A stretch of DNA of 64,000 bases from Flavobacterium sp. Sd200 (lineage in GTDB: Bacteria > Bacteroidota > Bacteroidia > Flavobacteriales > Flavobacteriaceae): contig NZ_WUMN01000001.1 in NCBI RefSeq assembly GCF_009826935.1, forward strand, positions 558,001 through 622,000, written 5' to 3'. The notes under the pieces are model-generated. The model worked only from the letters and a program-made list of their open reading frames with translations. It ran no database searches and had not been told where the DNA came from. Positions within the stretch are counted from its first letter, which is position 1. The number at the start of each line of letters is the position of its first letter. The position numbers were made by a program, and so were the translations under genes. Positions 8,646 through 15,718 of this stretch are shown here, one piece after another.

Positions 8646-9737
8646 CTAATCATTTCCATTAAAATACCTGTTCAACAAAATTTGTGCTGCCACGAAAGGA
8701 GACATTTCATTTTCCAGGATTGCTTTTTTTGAAGCGTCCAACAATCCTGTAATATCTTCGCTACTGTAAAAATTAGCCTTTAGTTGTTCGTTAATGGTTT
8801 CTGTAAGCCAGTATGTACTTTGCTCATTTCGGTTTAAATTAAAAAAGCCCGAAGTCTTAGTTATATCAAGATACTGTTCGATTGTTTTCCAAACTTCTGC
8901 AATACCTTCATGGGTTATTGCACTGCATGTACTAACTTTTGGTTGCCAGCCTGAAGTCCTTGCGGGGAATAGATGGAGTGCCCGGCCAAACTCGGTTTTA
9001 GCCAATCGTGCCTTTTCGATGTTATCACCATCAGCTTTATTGATAACTATCAGATCTGCCATTTCCATAATGCCGCGTTTTATTCCCTGAAGTTCATCTC
9101 CTGCGCCTGACAATTTTAGCAACAAAAAGAAATCTACCATACTGTGTACAGCGGTTTCACTTTGACCAACTCCCACGGTCTCGATGATTATAGTGTCAAA
9201 TCCGCAGGCTTCACAAAGTATTATGGCTTCTCGGGTTTTACGCGCCACTCCGCCTAGGGTATCTCCTGATGAGGATGGCCGTATGTATGCGTTTTCATCT
9301 TTGACTAACTCTTCCATACGGGTTTTGTCGCCAAGTATACTGCCATTAGAGATAGAACTACTTGGGTCTACAGCCAATACTGCAACTTTTTTACCGAGTG
9401 AAGTAAGATATTTGCCAAAAGCTTCTATAAAAGTACTTTTACCAACGCCCGGTACACCGGTTACACCAATGCGAATAGACTTGTTGGCATGTGAAAGGCA
9501 TTGCGCTATTATCTCGTTGGCCTTTTCAAGATGTGTCTGATTCGTACTTTCTATCAGGGTGATAGCACGGCTAAGTGCCGTTTTATTTCCTGACAGTATT
9601 CCACTAACCAGTTCCTGAACCGATGGTTGTTTTTTGCGCAACCGCGAAATATTTGCAACCGCGGCATTGCTAATACTTTCGGCCTGGAGTATCCTGTTGT
9701 TATCGATAGGGGAGGATGTCGTTTCGGGGTTTTCCAA
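8646..9737 (-). CDS. meaB: Methylmalonyl-CoA mutase-associated GTPase MeaB
   Basis: P-loop GTPase of the G3E/ArgK group that gates cobalamin loading and protects methylmalonyl-CoA mutase. The 363-residue protein has a helical N-terminal arm with KKQPSVQELVSGILSG, Walker A GVTGVPGVGKSTFIEAFG, the metal-binding DPSSSISNGSILGDKTRM block, the switch ETVGVGQSE and the guanine-specificity motif NKADG. The C-terminal helices serve dimerisation. No mutase subunit is in the window, so the partner is encoded elsewhere. It is cytoplasmic, with no signal peptide. It was formerly annotated as an ArgK kinase; the G-protein motifs support the MeaB name. Confidence 0.93.
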   Translation of the reverse strand: MENPETTSSPIDNNRILQAESISNAAVANISRLRKKQPSVQELVSGILSGNKTALSRAITLIESTNQTHLEKANEIIAQCLSHANKSIRIGVTGVPGVGKSTFIEAFGKYLTSLGKKVAVLAVDPSSSISNGSILGDKTRMEELVKDENAYIRPSSSGDTLGGVARKTREAIILCEACGFDTIIIETVGVGQSETAVHSMVDFFLLLKLSGAGDELQGIKRGIMEMADLIVINKADGDNIEKARLAKTEFGRALHLFPARTSGWQPKVSTCSAITHEGIAEVWKTIEQYLDITKTSGFFNLNRNEQSTYWLTETINEQLKANFYSSEDITGLLDASKKAILENEMSPFVAAQILLNRYFNGND

Positions 9738-9801
9738 AGCAATTCTTCTTGATAGGGTAAAATTAAGGCTTAACGCTCAATTGCACTAATTTAGATAAAA
9801 G

Positions 9802-9832
9802 AAAAAAGGGAAAAGATTACTCCTGTCCCTTT
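9802..9832 (-). terminator. Terminator after the NAD(P)-binding oxidoreductase gene
   Basis: Read on the minus strand, a 7-bp stem (AAAGGGA 9805-9811 with TCCCTTT 9826-9832) is followed by a TTTTTT-rich run. It lies 33 nt past the stop codon at 9865. Confidence 0.55.
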
Positions 9833-9864
9833 GTTTATTAGGTTTTATTCACTTGGCCTGAAAG

Positions 9865-10512
9865 TTAATATGCAGCCGTAAAACGCACCTGATGGTGTTT
9901 AGGGTTTTCAGCTTCATCTGCAAGTACTACTGCAAGGTCTTCTACAGAGAGTATGCTGCGCTGTTCGTCATTAAATACAGGCTCATCAAGTCCAAGGCGG
10001 TAGTTGCCCGTACGACCTGTTTTTGTACCCTGATGCATTTCGAATGCCGGACTGAAAAAAGCCCAATCAAGTTCTTTTTCTTCTTTAAGAATATTAAGAT
10101 AATCGCGGGCTGCCGTAGCACCCGGTTTTATCTCAGCAGGAAAATCTGGTGTATCTACAGCCTGTAAACCCGGAGCTACAAAAAGACTGCCTGCACCACC
10201 AATGGTAATAAAACGTTTAATTCCCGATTTTTTTACAGCTTCCTGTATTGCCTTAGACCCGGCAATAAAATCGTCATAAATATTAGGGTTAGTCCATCCC
10301 GGGTTATAAGCATTTACAACCACATCGTGCCCTTTTAGTAGTTCTGCAAATGCATCAACATCAAAAACATCAGCTTTTACAGCAGTAACATTTTCTGCGT
10401 TCGCTTCTTTCGGGTTTCTGGAAATTGCACTAACCTCATGATTACGGTTAGCAAATTCTGTTACTAATGCCGCGCCTACAAATCCTGTGGCTCCAATAAT
10501 TGCTACTTTCAT
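9865..10512 (-). CDS. NAD(P)-dependent atypical short-chain oxidoreductase (NmrA/BLVRB-like)
   Basis: A 215-residue single Rossmann-domain protein. The dinucleotide-binding motif is at the very N-terminus (KVAIIGATGFVGAALVTEF), and SRNP after beta-2 favours NADPH. The chain keeps the atypical-SDR layout (KADVFDVDAFAELLKGHDVVVNAYN, then TIGGAGSLFV) but lacks a clear YxxxK active site. The family includes flavin or biliverdin reductase-like and quinone-responsive proteins; the substrate cannot be told from sequence. It is followed by a terminator and preceded on the same strand by an Rrf2 regulator 58 nt upstream, a pairing common for redox-responsive reductases. Regulation by that Rrf2 protein is inferred. 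Confidence 0.82.
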   Translation of the reverse strand: MKVAIIGATGFVGAALVTEFANRNHEVSAISRNPKEANAENVTAVKADVFDVDAFAELLKGHDVVVNAYNPGWTNPNIYDDFIAGSKAIQEAVKKSGIKRFITIGGAGSLFVAPGLQAVDTPDFPAEIKPGATAARDYLNILKEEKELDWAFFSPAFEMHQGTKTGRTGNYRLGLDEPVFNDEQRSILSVEDLAVVLADEAENPKHHQVRFTAAY

Positions 10513-10570
10513 AGTGTAAGAAAATTATATGTTATAAAAAAAGTTACAGTTTAAGTTAAAAAAAATGTGA

Positions 10571-10978
10571 TTAAAAATCACGGGTAAATTGAAGCAGCGA
10601 AATATCTTTAAGCTGCCCGCAAATTTTTACGTTTATATTTTTATACAGATTATCAAGATTTTCGTTTATTTTTTTGCCTACAGGGCAGGCCGGGTTAGGG
10701 TCGTTCTTAGAATATCCTAAAGATACACAGTCGAACGTCATGTTGTAAATATCTTCCAGTGTAATATCGGCAGCAGGCTTAGCAAGGCGGGTACCCCCAA
10801 ATTTACCCTCACGGCTCTCTACAATGTTATGCTTTTTTAAATTCCCAATTTCTTTTCTAACCAGTACAGGGTTTATATTCATGCTCCCGGCTATATATTC
10901 AGACGAAAGAAATTCATCAGGATATTTAGTCATTAATGTTAAGATGTGCAGCGTTATGGCAAACTTACCGGGAATCAT
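10571..10978 (-). CDS. Rrf2 family transcriptional regulator
   Basis: A 135-residue winged-helix regulator. The HTH lies at about residues 25-50 (LSSEYIAGSMNINPVLVRKE), followed by the wing (GKFGGTRLAKPAADITLEDI), typical of Rrf2/YwnA proteins. Three cysteines fall in the sensing half (FDCVSLG, NPACPVG, KICGQ), but their spacing is not the compact IscR/NsrR iron-sulfur arrangement, so thiol sensing of the YwnA type is as likely as a cluster. It is divergent from the AEC transporter and upstream of the oxidoreductase gene on its own strand. A good promoter stands 47 nt before the start. Confidence 0.88.
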   Translation of the reverse strand: MIPGKFAITLHILTLMTKYPDEFLSSEYIAGSMNINPVLVRKEIGNLKKHNIVESREGKFGGTRLAKPAADITLEDIYNMTFDCVSLGYSKNDPNPACPVGKKINENLDNLYKNINVKICGQLKDISLLQFTRDF

Positions 10979-11024
10979 TACTGTAATAAAATTTGTTACG
11001 AAAGTATAAAGAATTCTATAACTT

Positions 11025-11053
11025 CAAAAATATTTACAGTTTTTTTGTTCAAA
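11025..11053 (-). promoter_or_regulatory. Predicted promoter of the rrf2 gene
   Basis: On the minus strand TTTG (11053-11050), a 17-nt spacer and TATTTTTG (11032-11025) match the Bacteroidetes -33/-7 pattern. The predicted start near 11018 gives a leader of about 40 nt. Confidence 0.5.
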
Positions 11054-11080
11054 CAGACGCATTTCCGTTCGCTTGTGGGC

Positions 11081-11088
11081 TATCTTTG
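11081..11088 (+). promoter_or_regulatory. Predicted -7 element for the AEC transporter gene
   Basis: TATCTTTG fits TAnnTTTG and lies 18 nt before the ATG at 11106, leaving a leader of about 10 nt. No clear -33 element. Confidence 0.45.
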
Positions 11089-11105
11089 TTTTAATAACCT
11101 GTTTT

Positions 11106-12017
11106 ATGGATAATATAATCCTCATATTTATTTGTCTTTTTGCCGGAGTGGGGCTTCAATATGTCAGAGCAATTCCTGCTAATGCACACTTATCTTTAAA
11201 TCAGTTTGTTATTTACATATCATTGCCTGCTATGGCACTGTTTTATATACCTAAAATAGCCATTAGCACAAAACTACTTTATCCGCTTGGGGTAGCATGG
11301 CTTGGTTTTATATTATGTTGGCTCTTTTTTGGCGGATTAGGTAAAATCTTTGGCTGGCCAAAAAAACTGATCGGCTGTCTTGTATTGACCGGAGGCTTAG
11401 GCAATACCGCCTTTGTGGGCTTGCCTGTAATAGAAGCATTATATGGCAAAAAAGGACTTGAAACAGCTATAATTGTAGATCAGCCAGGCTATTTTGTTGT
11501 GGTGTCTACACTGGGCATTCTTGTTGCGGCATTATATAGTAAAGGTATGCCCACAACCGCTACAGTATTGAAAAAGGTATTGTTGTTTCCTCCATTTTTA
11601 GGCTTTTTTGCAGGTTTTTGCATGAACCTTGCCCACTATGATTTTATAGACACTGCCCAGCATGTATTGCAACGGCTTGCTGCCACAGTAACCCCAATTG
11701 CCCTTGTGGCAGTAGGCCTGCAGCTTAAAATTGAACGCAAGAGCAAACATTGGAACTTTTTGGCTCTTGGCCTGTTCTTTAAACTGATATTGACACCGTT
11801 ATTTTTTCTTGTACTTTACAAAGTGATTTTTAAAGGACCAAAACTGGAAACCGATATATCTGTAATGCAGGCTGCTATGGCAACCCAGATTACTGCAGCA
11901 ATATTGGCATCTGTTAACGGCCTGAAGCCCCGCCTTAGCGGAATGATGGTTGGTATAGGCATACCCCTGTCTTTTATTACAATGGCTTTATGGTATATAG
12001 TTTTAAAATTCTTTTAA
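11106..12017 (+). CDS. AEC family (auxin efflux carrier-like) transporter
   Basis: Inner-membrane carrier of about 303 residues with roughly ten hydrophobic segments. The start at ATG 11106 (MDNIILIFICLFAGVGLQYV) puts the first membrane helix at the N-terminus; a TTG 33 nt upstream lies between the predicted -7 box and this ATG and is less likely. Family features include the polar break SLPAMALFYIPK, the cross-over region GGLGNTAFVGLPVIEALYG, whose FVGLPV signature is typical of AEC members, and a mirrored C-terminal half. Bacterial members export or import organic acids such as malate; the substrate here is unknown. It is divergent from the Rrf2 regulator and followed by a strong terminator. 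Confidence 0.87.
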   Translation: MDNIILIFICLFAGVGLQYVRAIPANAHLSLNQFVIYISLPAMALFYIPKIAISTKLLYPLGVAWLGFILCWLFFGGLGKIFGWPKKLIGCLVLTGGLGNTAFVGLPVIEALYGKKGLETAIIVDQPGYFVVVSTLGILVAALYSKGMPTTATVLKKVLLFPPFLGFFAGFCMNLAHYDFIDTAQHVLQRLAATVTPIALVAVGLQLKIERKSKHWNFLALGLFFKLILTPLFFLVLYKVIFKGPKLETDISVMQAAMATQITAAILASVNGLKPRLSGMMVGIGIPLSFITMALWYIVLKFF

Positions 12018-12050
12018 CCAAACACGCTGTCCTTTGGTCAGTATAATTTT

Positions 12051-12087
12051 AATTCCGCTTATTTTTTAAATAAGCGGAATTTTTTTA
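12051..12087 (+). terminator. Terminator after the AEC transporter gene
   Basis: An 11-bp stem, AATTCCGCTTA (12051-12061) with TAAGCGGAATT (12071-12081), is followed by TTTTTT. Confidence 0.85.
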
Positions 12088-12160
12088 TCGTATAGGCTCA
12101 TAGATTGGTTTATCTGTCAAATCGAATTATTCGGCAAAAAGATGCTAAAAAAGATCCGTG

Positions 12161-12176
12161 TATGACAAATATCATA
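12161..12176 (+). promoter_or_regulatory. Candidate CRP/FNR-family operator upstream of the cbb3 operon
   Basis: TATGA-N6-TCATA is an inverted repeat with the TGA-N6-TCA core of the CRP/FNR superfamily. Its centre is about 43 nt before the start point predicted from the TAATTTTG box at 12198-12205, the position used by activators of this family. The regulator gene is not in the window. Confidence 0.45.
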
Positions 12177-12197
12177 TTTTACCCCATGCTCCGAAAG

Positions 12198-12205
12198 TAA
12201 TTTTG
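12198..12205 (+). promoter_or_regulatory. Predicted -7 element of the cbb3 oxidase operon
   Basis: TAATTTTG matches TAnnTTTG exactly and stands 20 nt before the ccoS ATG. No TTG lies at the usual -33 position, which would fit a promoter that depends on an activator. Confidence 0.5.
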
Positions 12206-12225
12206 TTAACATAAAATTACAAAGT

Positions 12226-12399
12226 ATGAGCGTCATTTATTTATTAATCACCATCAGTATTATAGTTGCATTACTCTTTTTGTATGCATTTATTAAAGCC
12301 GTAAAACAGGGGCAGTTTGACGATGACTACACACCGTCGGTCAGGATGCTTTTTGACGATGAAACCAAAAACAAAACCGATAAAACAAACAGAGACTAA
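12226..12399 (+). CDS. ccoS: cbb3-type cytochrome oxidase assembly protein CcoS
   Basis: A 57-residue protein with one N-terminal membrane helix (YLLITISIIVALLFLYAFI) and the family hallmark GQFDDDYTPSVRMLFDD just after it. CcoS is needed to insert heme and copper into CcoN. It begins at the ATG at 12226 and ends 2 nt before ccoN, so it leads the operon. In many genomes ccoI, the copper ATPase gene, directly precedes ccoS; here the space upstream holds only a terminator and a promoter region, so ccoI must be elsewhere. The gene is easily missed because of its length. Confidence 0.9.
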   Translation: MSVIYLLITISIIVALLFLYAFIKAVKQGQFDDDYTPSVRMLFDDETKNKTDKTNRD

Positions 12400-12401
12400 C
12401 C

Positions 12402-14594
12402 ATGGAAATGCAACAATTTTATTATGACAATAAGATAGTCAAAAAATTCCTCTATGCCACCATACTGTTTGGTGTTGTGGGTATGCTTGTAGGGCTTCTT
12501 GTAGCGGGAATGTACCTTTTTCCGGGCATGACCGACGGAATTTCGTGGCTAAGCTACGGGCGTTTAAGGCCTTTACACACTAATGCCATTATTTTTGCCT
12601 TTGTGGGTAATGCTACTTTTGCGGGTGTATATTACTCTATGCAGCGATTGCTAAAAACCCGTATGTTTAGCGATGTGCTTAGCAACATTAACTTTTGGTG
12701 CTGGCAGCTTATTATTGTGGCGGCAGCCATAACACTTCCGCTGGGCTATACTTCGTCTAAAGAATATGCCGAACTCGAATGGCCTATAGATATTGCCATT
12801 GCAGTGGTGTGGGTAGTGTTTGGTATCAACATGATAGGTACTATTTTAAAACGTAGGGAGCGTCACCTGTATGTGGCTATCTGGTTTTACATAGCCACCT
12901 TTATAACGGTTGCTATATTGCATATATTCAATAGTTTGGCACTTCCGGTAAATGCACTTAAAAGCTATTCTGCCTATGCAGGTGTGCAGGATGCATTGGT
13001 GCAGTGGTGGTACGGGCATAACGCGGTAGCATTCTTTTTAACTACTCCGTTCCTGGGGCTCATGTACTACTTTGTGCCTAAGGCGGCCAACCGCCCGGTG
13101 TATTCTTACAGGCTGTCTATAATTCACTTCTGGTCGTTAATATTTATTTACATCTGGGCCGGGCCTCACCACCTGTTGTACACCGCATTGCCGGAATGGG
13201 CTCAAAACCTTGGTGTGGTGTTCTCTGTAATGCTTATTGCGCCGTCTTGGGGTGGTATGATAAACGGTTTACTTACACTTCGTGGCGCATGGGATAAAGT
13301 GCGTACAGAACCGGTATTGAAATTCTTTGTGGTAGCCATTACCGGCTATGGTATGGCAACGTTTGAAGGGCCAATGCTGTCGCTTAAAAATGTAAATGCC
13401 ATTGCCCACTTTACCGACTGGATCGTGGCTCACGTACACGTTGGTGCCCTCGCCTGGAACGGCTTTTTAACTTTTGGGTTGATATACTGGCTAATACCTC
13501 GCTTAACCAAAACAACATTGTTCTCTACAAAACTGGCAAACTTTCACTTTTGGGTAGGCACACTGGGTATTATAATGTACACACTGCCACTATACGTTGC
13601 AGGTTTTACACAGGCAAGTATGTGGAAAGAATTTAACCCGGACGGTACACTTAAGTACGGTAATTTCCTTGAAACGGTTAAAGAGATCATGCCAATGTAC
13701 TGGATGCGTGCTATTGGTGGTACACTATATCTTATAGGGATGCTGGTATTGGTTTACAACATTGTACAAACCATACGCAAAGGTCAAAAAGTACAGGATG
13801 AACTTGCCGAAGCACCTGCACTGCAACGCATAAGCACCAAAAGGCTTAAAGGAGAGAAATTCCACCCATGGTTGGAGCGCAGGCCTATACAGCTTACCAT
13901 ACTTGCAACGGTGGCTGTGCTTATTGGTGGTATTATACAAATTGTACCAACCATTATGGTTAAGAGTAACATACCAACAATATCTACAGTAAAGCCATAT
14001 ACACCACTGGAGCTTGAAGGCCGCGACCTGTACATACGCGAAGGCTGTGTGGGTTGCCATACGCAAATGATACGCCCATTCCGTAGTGAGGTAGAGCGCT
14101 ATGGTGAATACTCTAAATCGGGAGAATATGTGTATGACCACCCATTCCTTTGGGGCTCTAAACGTACCGGGCCTGATTTGATGAGAGTGGGAGGCAAGTA
14201 TAGCGATAACTGGCACTTTAACCACATGTGGGATCCACAAAGTGTATCGCCGGGTTCTATTATGCCTGCTTATAAATGGATGTTTGATAACAAGGCAGCC
14301 GATTATTCTGAAACTAAAAAGAAAATGGAGGTAATGGTAACCCTTGGAGTGCCATATACCGCAAAGGATATTGAAAATGCAGATGCATTGGTTAAAGAAC
14401 AGGCTCTTAAGATTGAAAAGAACCTGTATGCCGATCCTGATTTTGTAAAAAGCTATGAGCAGAGCAAAGAAGATGCAGCAGCCAGAGGGGAAACCTTTGT
14501 ACCAATGCACGACCGTGAAATTGTTGCCCTGATTGCCTACCTGCAACGCATGGGTACTGATATAAAAATTAAAGAAGCAACTGCCAAAAACTAA
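12402..14594 (+). CDS. ccoNO: cbb3-type cytochrome c oxidase fused subunits I and II (CcoN-CcoO)
   Basis: Catalytic subunit of the high-affinity terminal oxidase in the inner membrane, reducing oxygen to water and pumping protons. Residues 1-480 are the 12-helix CcoN core, with heme and copper ligands in blocks such as RPLHTNAIIFAFVGNATFAG, WWYGHNAVAFFLTTPFLG, WAGPHHLLYTALP and FTDWIVAHVHVGALAWNG. A cytosolic linker and one further helix (about 500-520) lead into a CcoO-type monoheme domain with C549-x-x-C552-H553 (GCVGCHTQMIRPF) and a later methionine-rich axial region (SIMPAYKWM). The fusion of the two subunits in a 730-residue chain is the usual form in Bacteroidota. It is followed 5 nt later by ccoQ. 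Confidence 0.95.
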   Translation: MEMQQFYYDNKIVKKFLYATILFGVVGMLVGLLVAGMYLFPGMTDGISWLSYGRLRPLHTNAIIFAFVGNATFAGVYYSMQRLLKTRMFSDVLSNINFWCWQLIIVAAAITLPLGYTSSKEYAELEWPIDIAIAVVWVVFGINMIGTILKRRERHLYVAIWFYIATFITVAILHIFNSLALPVNALKSYSAYAGVQDALVQWWYGHNAVAFFLTTPFLGLMYYFVPKAANRPVYSYRLSIIHFWSLIFIYIWAGPHHLLYTALPEWAQNLGVVFSVMLIAPSWGGMINGLLTLRGAWDKVRTEPVLKFFVVAITGYGMATFEGPMLSLKNVNAIAHFTDWIVAHVHVGALAWNGFLTFGLIYWLIPRLTKTTLFSTKLANFHFWVGTLGIIMYTLPLYVAGFTQASMWKEFNPDGTLKYGNFLETVKEIMPMYWMRAIGGTLYLIGMLVLVYNIVQTIRKGQKVQDELAEAPALQRISTKRLKGEKFHPWLERRPIQLTILATVAVLIGGIIQIVPTIMVKSNIPTISTVKPYTPLELEGRDLYIREGCVGCHTQMIRPFRSEVERYGEYSKSGEYVYDHPFLWGSKRTGPDLMRVGGKYSDNWHFNHMWDPQSVSPGSIMPAYKWMFDNKAADYSETKKKMEVMVTLGVPYTAKDIENADALVKEQALKIEKNLYADPDFVKSYEQSKEDAAARGETFVPMHDREIVALIAYLQRMGTDIKIKEATAKN

Positions 14595-14599
14595 ACATC

Positions 14600-14794
14600 A
14601 TGCTTAAATTTTTTAAACATAACCTTGAGAGCATAGCTGGTGTAGATATATACCCTATAATCTCGCTGCTGATTTTCTTTTTGTTCTTTGTATGCCTGTA
14701 TACATGGACTTACACCTATAAAAAAGAAAAAATAAGCGAAATGAGCAACCTGCCTTTTTCTGACGAGAACGACGATGCTAACTTATTCATTTAA
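14600..14794 (+). CDS. ccoQ: CcoQ-like small subunit of cbb3 oxidase
   Basis: A 64-residue protein with one membrane helix (IYPIISLLIFFLFFVCLYTW) followed by a basic then acidic tail (TYKKEKISEMSNLPFSDEND). Size, topology and place between ccoNO and ccoP identify it as CcoQ, which stabilises the oxidase. Sequence conservation in this family is low, so the call rests partly on position. It starts 5 nt after ccoNO and ends 12 nt before ccoP. Confidence 0.82.
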   Translation: MLKFFKHNLESIAGVDIYPIISLLIFFLFFVCLYTWTYTYKKEKISEMSNLPFSDENDDANLFI

Positions 14795-14806
14795 AAACTT
14801 AGAATA

Positions 14807-15712
14807 ATGAAAAAATTCATTCCCGTATATGTAAGGGTGCCGATAATTTTTGCCATGGTGTTTATAGCTTTAGAGTTTTTTATAGACTCCGGAGACAGGC
14901 CAGCCTTTATAAAATACCCTTTGGTATCGTTGTTCCTGGCAGTATTCATCTTTTTGCAGATAGCAATAGAGATAGTGGTTTTAGCCATAGACAGGGTTAC
15001 CTACAGCCTGCTTACCGAAGAACAAAAACAAAAGCTTGCCGCTGCCGAAACATGGGATTTTAAAGACAGCAAATGGTATAAAAAACTGAAAGGCTTTTTT
15101 AATAATAGTGCACCTATTGAAGAAGAGGACAGTATTATATTAGACCATGATTACGACGGTATTAAAGAGCTAGACAATGTGTTGCCGCCATGGTGGGTAA
15201 ACCTGTTTTATGTGTGTATTGCCTTTGGTGTAGTGTATCTTATCTACTATCATGTATTAGACGGTAAAAGTCAGGCGGCAGAATTTGATACCGAAATGGC
15301 TGAAGCTAAACTTGCCGTTGAAGAATACAAAAAAACGGCCAAAGACCTTATTGACGCTAACAGTGTAACCCTGCTTACAGAGCCTGCCGATCTGGCTAAA
15401 GGTAAAGAGATATTTGAAACAAACTGTGTTGCGTGCCACAGACCCGATGCGGGTGGTGCCATTGGCCCAAATCTTACCGATGAGTATTGGCTGTTAGGTG
15501 GAGGTATTAAAAATGTTTTCCATACTATTACAGAGGGCGGACGCGACGGTAAAGGTATGGTGGCCTGGAAAGGCAACTTAAAACCATCAGAGATTCAGGC
15601 TGTAGCCAGCTATGTGCTTTCGCTTAAAGGCTCTAACCCTAAAGACCCCAAAGAACCACAGGGCGATGTTTGGGTAGAGGAGGAGGCTGCAAAGCCGGAG
15701 AATGCAAAATAA
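14807..15712 (+). CDS. ccoP: cbb3-type oxidase subunit III (CcoP), single heme c
   Basis: Membrane-anchored cytochrome c that passes electrons into CcoNO. Two hydrophobic segments at residues 8-60 form an extra N-terminal hairpin. The conserved CcoP N-terminal motif follows (DHDYDGIKELDNVLPPWWVNLFY, with its own helix to about residue 150), then a charged helix, then one cytochrome c domain with C207-x-x-C210-H211 (NCVACHRPDAGG) and an axial Met region (GKGMVAWKG). Proteobacterial CcoP normally carries two heme-binding motifs; only one CxxCH is present in this 301-residue chain. It sits between ccoQ and ccoG in one tight operon. Confidence 0.92.
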   Translation: MKKFIPVYVRVPIIFAMVFIALEFFIDSGDRPAFIKYPLVSLFLAVFIFLQIAIEIVVLAIDRVTYSLLTEEQKQKLAAAETWDFKDSKWYKKLKGFFNNSAPIEEEDSIILDHDYDGIKELDNVLPPWWVNLFYVCIAFGVVYLIYYHVLDGKSQAAEFDTEMAEAKLAVEEYKKTAKDLIDANSVTLLTEPADLAKGKEIFETNCVACHRPDAGGAIGPNLTDEYWLLGGGIKNVFHTITEGGRDGKGMVAWKGNLKPSEIQAVASYVLSLKGSNPKDPKEPQGDVWVEEEAAKPENAK

Positions 15713-15718
15713 ATAACT

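Noticed and set aside
13725-14546. 273-codon antisense frame inside ccoNO
   Set aside because: Same reason: shadow of conserved heme-copper oxidase sequence, composition unlike a real protein.
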